From NCBI RefSeq assembly GCF_023824195.1, contig NZ_CP085443.1, positions 107,951 through 171,950 of the forward strand: a stretch of 64,000 nt of DNA, written 5' to 3'. Below the pieces are notes generated by a model. It was not told the origin of the DNA, did not search any database, and worked only from the letters and a program-made list of their open reading frames with translations. A program made the position numbers and the translations under genes. Positions 60,822-64,000 of the stretch are shown in pieces (within the stretch, counting starts at the first letter, position 1; every line of letters starts with the position of its first letter). The DNA comes from Priestia megaterium (GTDB taxonomy: Bacteria; Bacillota; Bacilli; Bacillales; Bacillaceae_H).

Positions 60822-61178
60822 ATGTTAAAAAAAGTTGCATTCTCCATCGCTTCAGTGGCAATAGCTGGTGTTGTTTTACTTACAAACCAAACCGTAACCC
60901 ATGCTGATGGGTTATATCCAGTTCAAAAGACTGGTGGTGCAGGTTTAGATCTTCGTAAGACTCCAACCATAAACGGTACACGGACTGAAACAGATATTCC
61001 AGATGGACACAAACTCTACTTATATTGTTATGTTAATGGTGAATCTTACAATGGAAGTAAAATCTGGGATTGGGTGGATGATGATTGGTGGCGCGGCGAT
61101 TTTGACACTGGTTATGCTCCTGATTATTTTATTAAAACTGGTACATCTGGTCCTGTTGTTGAATATTGTTCATTTTAA
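60822..61178 (+). CDS. Secreted SH3-like protein with two cysteines
   Basis: 118 residues. Signal peptide (KKVAFSIASVAIAGVVLL, cleavage near TVTHA-DG), then a small beta-rich domain with LDLRKTPTINGTRTETDI and KIWDWVDDDWWRGDFDTGYA, reminiscent of bacterial SH3 domains. Two cysteines (LYCYV and EYCSF) could form a disulfide. It resembles secreted Bacillus antimicrobial or peptidoglycan-binding proteins. GGGAGGTAACGT precedes the ATG. A terminator follows. Confidence 0.65.
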   Translation: MLKKVAFSIASVAIAGVVLLTNQTVTHADGLYPVQKTGGAGLDLRKTPTINGTRTETDIPDGHKLYLYCYVNGESYNGSKIWDWVDDDWWRGDFDTGYAPDYFIKTGTSGPVVEYCSF

Positions 61179-61193
61179 TCGTAAAAGAATAGG

Positions 61194-61221
61194 AAACAGC
61201 CTCATAAGAGGCTGTTTTTTT
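61194..61221. terminator. Terminator between convergent genes
   Basis: AAACAGCCTC / GAGGCTGTTT stem, then T-run. Confidence 0.75.
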
Positions 61222-61223
61222 AC

Positions 61224-61877
61224 TTACATTTTGATTTCTACTGTCTTTGGAGGACTTACTTCCTTCTTAGTCGTTTGATCTCGCACTACATCTGTAATCA
61301 CTTCAACATACTTTAGGTCTTTTGGATCTTGGGATAGGAAACAGATTAGCGTAAACTTCGTTTTCTCTTTGGCTTTCAAGCTCCGATCTTTGGGGTCTGC
61401 GTTCATTTTAGACACTTTCACTTGCTCTCCACTGCTTAAAATCAATGTTTTTATAGGTCCTTTTCCTAAATCAAGTGATTGATTTGAAGTATTTTCTAAG
61501 GTGGTTGTTAGTTGAATCACATTCATTTTTTCTGTATTCAACCCTCGTTCTTTCAGGTTATACTTGCCTAGGTCACTTACTTCTGTGCTTTGTACGATTT
61601 TAATTCGTTCCACTTGGATATGAAGTGGGCTTACTTCAATCTTCGTATTTGGTTCACTTAATTGATTCAAGACAAATATTCCAAGAGGATGTGTTGCTTT
61701 CTCTCCTACTCGAGTTAATGGTTCTTTATAAGCTTTAACTTCTACATTCGGTTTAGGTGTTATGGAATTATTCTCGCTATCAGCTTTGCTTTCTGTTTCC
61801 GTTTTTGTTTGACTTGAACAAGCAGATACAAATGCGCACACCCATACAATCATTAGAAAGGAAAAGATTTTCTTCAT
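61224..61877 (-). CDS. Lipoprotein with DUF4352-like domain
   Basis: 217 residues. Signal peptide with a lipobox (VCAFVSAC near residues 13-20) followed by a Ser/Thr/Glu linker, then a beta-sandwich-like domain (IQVERIKIVQSTEVSDLG; VIQLTTTLENTSNQSLDLG; GPIKTLILSSGEQVKVSK) as in extracytoplasmic DUF4352 or FxLYD-type proteins. Expected to be anchored outside the membrane. GGAGTGTATAA precedes the ATG. Function unknown. Confidence 0.75.
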   Translation of the reverse strand: MKKIFSFLMIVWVCAFVSACSSQTKTETESKADSENNSITPKPNVEVKAYKEPLTRVGEKATHPLGIFVLNQLSEPNTKIEVSPLHIQVERIKIVQSTEVSDLGKYNLKERGLNTEKMNVIQLTTTLENTSNQSLDLGKGPIKTLILSSGEQVKVSKMNADPKDRSLKAKEKTKFTLICFLSQDPKDLKYVEVITDVVRDQTTKKEVSPPKTVEIKM

Positions 61878-61980
61878 TTATACACTCCTTTATTACAGAC
61901 TATTATCAATGTATTTAATTTCATTATATCTTACATATTTTAGAATTATCAAAAAATATCCATATCATTTTGCACAATAA

Positions 61981-62009
61981 AAAGGGATCACCACAGCAAT
62001 CCCTTTCTT
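61981..62009. terminator. Hairpin terminator
   Basis: AAAGGGAT / ATCCCTTT stem with 10-base loop and T-rich tail, between the lipoprotein and DinB genes. Confidence 0.55.
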
Positions 62010-62159
62010 AAACCCATGCTCCCAGTAGTTGAAGGAGACATCTTATTAAGCCTATCTAATACAAAATAATAACGTGAACCCCACCCTCCCTTTCTAACGT
62101 AAAGAAAAGGAGAAAATGGCTATGCCTGTTGATAACCTCGTTATATCATTTTGTCAAAT

Positions 62160-62630
62160 TCAGTTTTTCACACCCACATGTTCAATAATTCGCTTCATTG
62201 CCTGAATCTGTCCCATATGAGTTGCTTCATGCATCATTGTAACACCCGCCAGTTCTCCAAAGGTTTTACATCCCAGAAATGGCTTTTCCAAGGTATCTTT
62301 TAGCTGTTCAGCAGGAATTTGCTGAATACGAGATAATTGATCCTTTAACTGTATCATAAGCTCATCCATAGTAGGTACATCCCCCGTCCAATCGGCTGGT
62401 TTGGTACCATTCCCGAACAATTCCATATAGTTTGCTGGAAGATGAGTTGTTGCATGAGGAAAACCAAACATAGTTTGTTCAGTAACTGTCAAAACGTGAC
62501 CTGTATGCCAATGAATTGTGTTGTTGAAACCATCTGGCTGCACATCAGTTTGATCCTTAGAAACAGACCCTATGATTTTGAGGAAGTACTCCCTTCCGAT
62601 TTCAAATTGTTTGAATACAAGTTTGTTCAT
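62160..62630 (-). CDS. DinB/DfsB-family protein (paralogue 2)
   Basis: 156 residues from the ATG at 62630 (AAAGGGGAGAAAAAG upstream), preferred over an ATG at 62660. TIHWHTGH near 39-46 and HEATHMGQ near 134-141 provide candidate metal-binding histidines. It shares QPDGFNNTIHWH, FGNGTKPADW and QAMKR with the protein at 2471, so the two are recent paralogues. Function as for the first: unknown, possibly a thiol-dependent transferase. Confidence 0.86.
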   Translation of the reverse strand: MNKLVFKQFEIGREYFLKIIGSVSKDQTDVQPDGFNNTIHWHTGHVLTVTEQTMFGFPHATTHLPANYMELFGNGTKPADWTGDVPTMDELMIQLKDQLSRIQQIPAEQLKDTLEKPFLGCKTFGELAGVTMMHEATHMGQIQAMKRIIEHVGVKN

Positions 62631-63353
62631 CTTTTTCTCCCCTTTCACTGATACAATCATCCATATTATACCATCAATGTAAGGAGAAGAATATAATTAA
62701 GATACCTCCAGTGCTGCAAAATATTCGTACCCAGTTAACATAACTTATCTATCCTTGTGGTTTATACTTTATTAATAGATTACCTTTTCTACTTCTAGAG
62801 GAGTAAATTATTCTTCTGTTTCCACCTACTCTCTTGACACAAGCTCTTTTTACATGTAAGGATAACAGTTTTATATCGCTACCGTAAGATAAGTCTATAA
62901 AAGTATATTATTCTAATAAGTAAATACTAAATTATTTCATTTATTATATTAGTTTTATCATTTACTCTACCTGACGACAAATGTGGACTTTTTCTAAAAG
63001 ATGAGTAATAGTTAAAGTATTTTTTATTAAAGTGTTTTGATATTTACTCTTATAAATGATGTAGCAACAAATATTATCGATATTTTAAAATAAAAGGGAT
63101 TAAAGATTTATTTAGTAAGTTATTTTAAAATTATCTAACGTTTATTATTTTTATTCTGATGTTTGTATTGATAAAGATGTGTATCTTAAGATATACAAGC
63201 AGAAATTACCTTTAACTTTTTTACTCAATAATTCCATCAAGATTTAATTTTCTGAATATTTAAGGTAAGTTAATTAAAAAAGGTTAAATTATCCATATCT
63301 ATCTTATATACTAAAAATTAACCAATACACAATAAGAAGGAGGAAGAAATCCT
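62631..63353. other. AT-rich region upstream of Cys/His-rich gene
   Basis: About 720 bases, no gene. Contains a block at 62950-62982 (TTATCATTTAC, CTGACGACAAAT) shared with 22526-22558 and an isolated GTTAACATAAC near 62733. Confidence 0.45.
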
Positions 63354-63578
63354 ATGATAAGCGTAAAAAAAGTTGCTTGTATTTATTATGGGATAAGAAT
63401 GGACGTTTTTAAACCTGAGGAAATAATCAGCTCTAATCATATGCAGTCCAGAGGATATTTTACTTGTCCTTATTGTGGCGATATCGAAATCACTCATGAA
63501 TGCCAAGAAGGAAAATCAAGGTTTATGGTTGCTGCTAATAGAGATCGTACTCATGAATGCCTCTCTAAAGAGTCATAA
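63354..63578 (+). CDS. Cys/His-rich zinc-binding small protein
   Basis: 74 residues: RGYFTCPYCGDIEITHECQE (a CxxC followed by His/Cys) and DRTHEC near the end. The arrangement CPYC...HxC...HxC suggests one zinc finger. It recalls the CoiA-like protein at 25263 (CPSC, HFFSH, C), which also lies near a mobile-element gene. AAGGAGGAAGAAATCCT precedes the ATG, and a terminator follows. Role unknown. Confidence 0.65.
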   Translation: MISVKKVACIYYGIRMDVFKPEEIISSNHMQSRGYFTCPYCGDIEITHECQEGKSRFMVAANRDRTHECLSKES

Positions 63579-63583
63579 AAAAA

Positions 63584-63627
63584 CAGTCGCTCTAAAAGGA
63601 TAGATCTTTTTAGAACGACTAATTTTA
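63584..63627 (+). terminator. Terminator
   Basis: AGTCGCTCTAAAA / TTTTAGAACGACT stem, two mismatches, right after the Cys/His-rich gene. Confidence 0.65.
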
Positions 63628-63654
63628 CTTACACAAAAGTCTTTTCAAAATGGC

Positions 63655-63720
63655 ATATTTTATAGAAGAAACTCGTCAAAAAAGTAGCCTTTGCTCCCGT
63701 TGAGCAAAGGCTTGTTAAAG
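63655..63720. repeat. GAAGAAACTCGTCAAAAAAG repeat, left arm with inner hairpin
   Basis: The left arm ATAGAAGAAACTCGTC is as at 15596, and the inner GCCTTTGCT / AGCAAAGGC stem is present, but the right arm has degraded to TTGTTAAAGTTC. Confidence 0.55.
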
Positions 63721-63810
63721 TTCAGGCGATCGGGGAATACCTTATTAGTTTAAACTAAATTAAAAATCCATATACTTGTTTTTTCATATTATATAGGTGA
63801 GGATTTTACA

Positions 63811-63873
63811 ATGAATGACTCATTATCCAGCTTAGATGGACTTCACTGCGCCACAGAGCAAATCTCAGTATAA
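63811..63873 (+). CDS. Possible 20-residue peptide or gene stump
   Basis: AGGTGAGGATTTTACA precedes ATG, then NDSLSSLDGLHCATEQISV and a stop. The ribosome site is convincing but the product is tiny; it may be the truncated start of another gene. Not recognised. Confidence 0.3.
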   Translation: MNDSLSSLDGLHCATEQISV

Positions 63874-64000
63874 ATATTCCCGGAAAAACAGAAATTCTTC
63901 TTCTTTTTATCTAACCTTATTAAGTGACAAGCTTGTAGAAGCTAGGAAATGTTAGCATCTCTACATATTATCTAAAAATAAGAAGATGAGGTGTTTGAAT

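Noticed and set aside
1..64000. Complete prophage or conjugative element around the recombinase
   Set aside because: No capsid, terminase, tail, relaxase or type IV secretion genes are present; only a tyrosine recombinase and a serine recombinase fragment.

Overview
The window is AT-rich (roughly one third G+C by eye) and carries a gamma-type small acid-soluble spore protein, a YhcN/YlaJ spore lipoprotein, a Spo0E-like phosphatase and an IDEAL-domain protein. It therefore comes from a spore-forming Bacillaceae. The repertoire (DUF3231, MEDS, YitT, teichoic-acid-type glycosylation genes) fits a Priestia megaterium-like Bacillus best, but species and replicon are inference. No rRNA, tRNA or CRISPR array was seen.

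Layout. 0-3 kb: LysE exporter, MazG-like pyrophosphohydrolase, DinB protein. 3.0-9.3 kb: a tight seven-gene leftward operon (AhpD-like, fatty acyl-AMP ligase, flavin monooxygenase, acyl carrier protein, LuxE-like acyl-protein synthetase, IscU-like scaffold, cysteine desulfurase), the best candidate for an undescribed pathway. 10-13.3 kb: a TetR/YhgE divergon, an IS3 remnant and half of brnQ. 13.9-22 kb: glutamate dehydrogenase, then scattered small genes and gene stumps, a TetR/hydrolase divergon and an IDEAL protein. 22.5-26.6 kb: tyrosine recombinase, broken L,D-transpeptidase, Spo0E-like and YitT genes. 26.6-33.3 kb: a repeat-dense stretch with tiny membrane-peptide genes, MEDS, DUF3231 and a DCC/DoxX operon. 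33.5-40.9 kb: glutamate racemase, nitronate monooxygenase/LysR/MFS group and a truncated hydrolase. 40.9-43.3 kb: a compositionally distinct PhzF/MocR pair. 43.8-58.3 kb: envelope genes, namely a secreted helical protein, two PAP2 phosphatases, TerC, a GtrA/GT2/GT-C glycosylation set, two paralogous membrane proteins, a MerR/EamA pair and a Ktr potassium channel. 58.7-64 kb: spore SASP and small secreted or membrane proteins, a lipoprotein, and a second DinB paralogue.

Two things stand out. First, the 3-9.3 kb operon joins fatty-acid activation and carriage to a sulfur-mobilising pair, suggesting a sulfur-modified acyl product; its ligase is frameshifted here. Second, a modular intergenic repeat family (four consecutive inverted repeats, one of them a terminator) recurs about twenty times between 26.8 and 60.5 kb. 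Module A-D copies are all in one orientation left of about 33.0 kb and in the other orientation to the right.

Decay is common: two genes have in-frame TAA codons, two have frameshifts next to homopolymer runs, and at least nine genes survive only as pieces. All calls come from reading the sequence; no database search was run.
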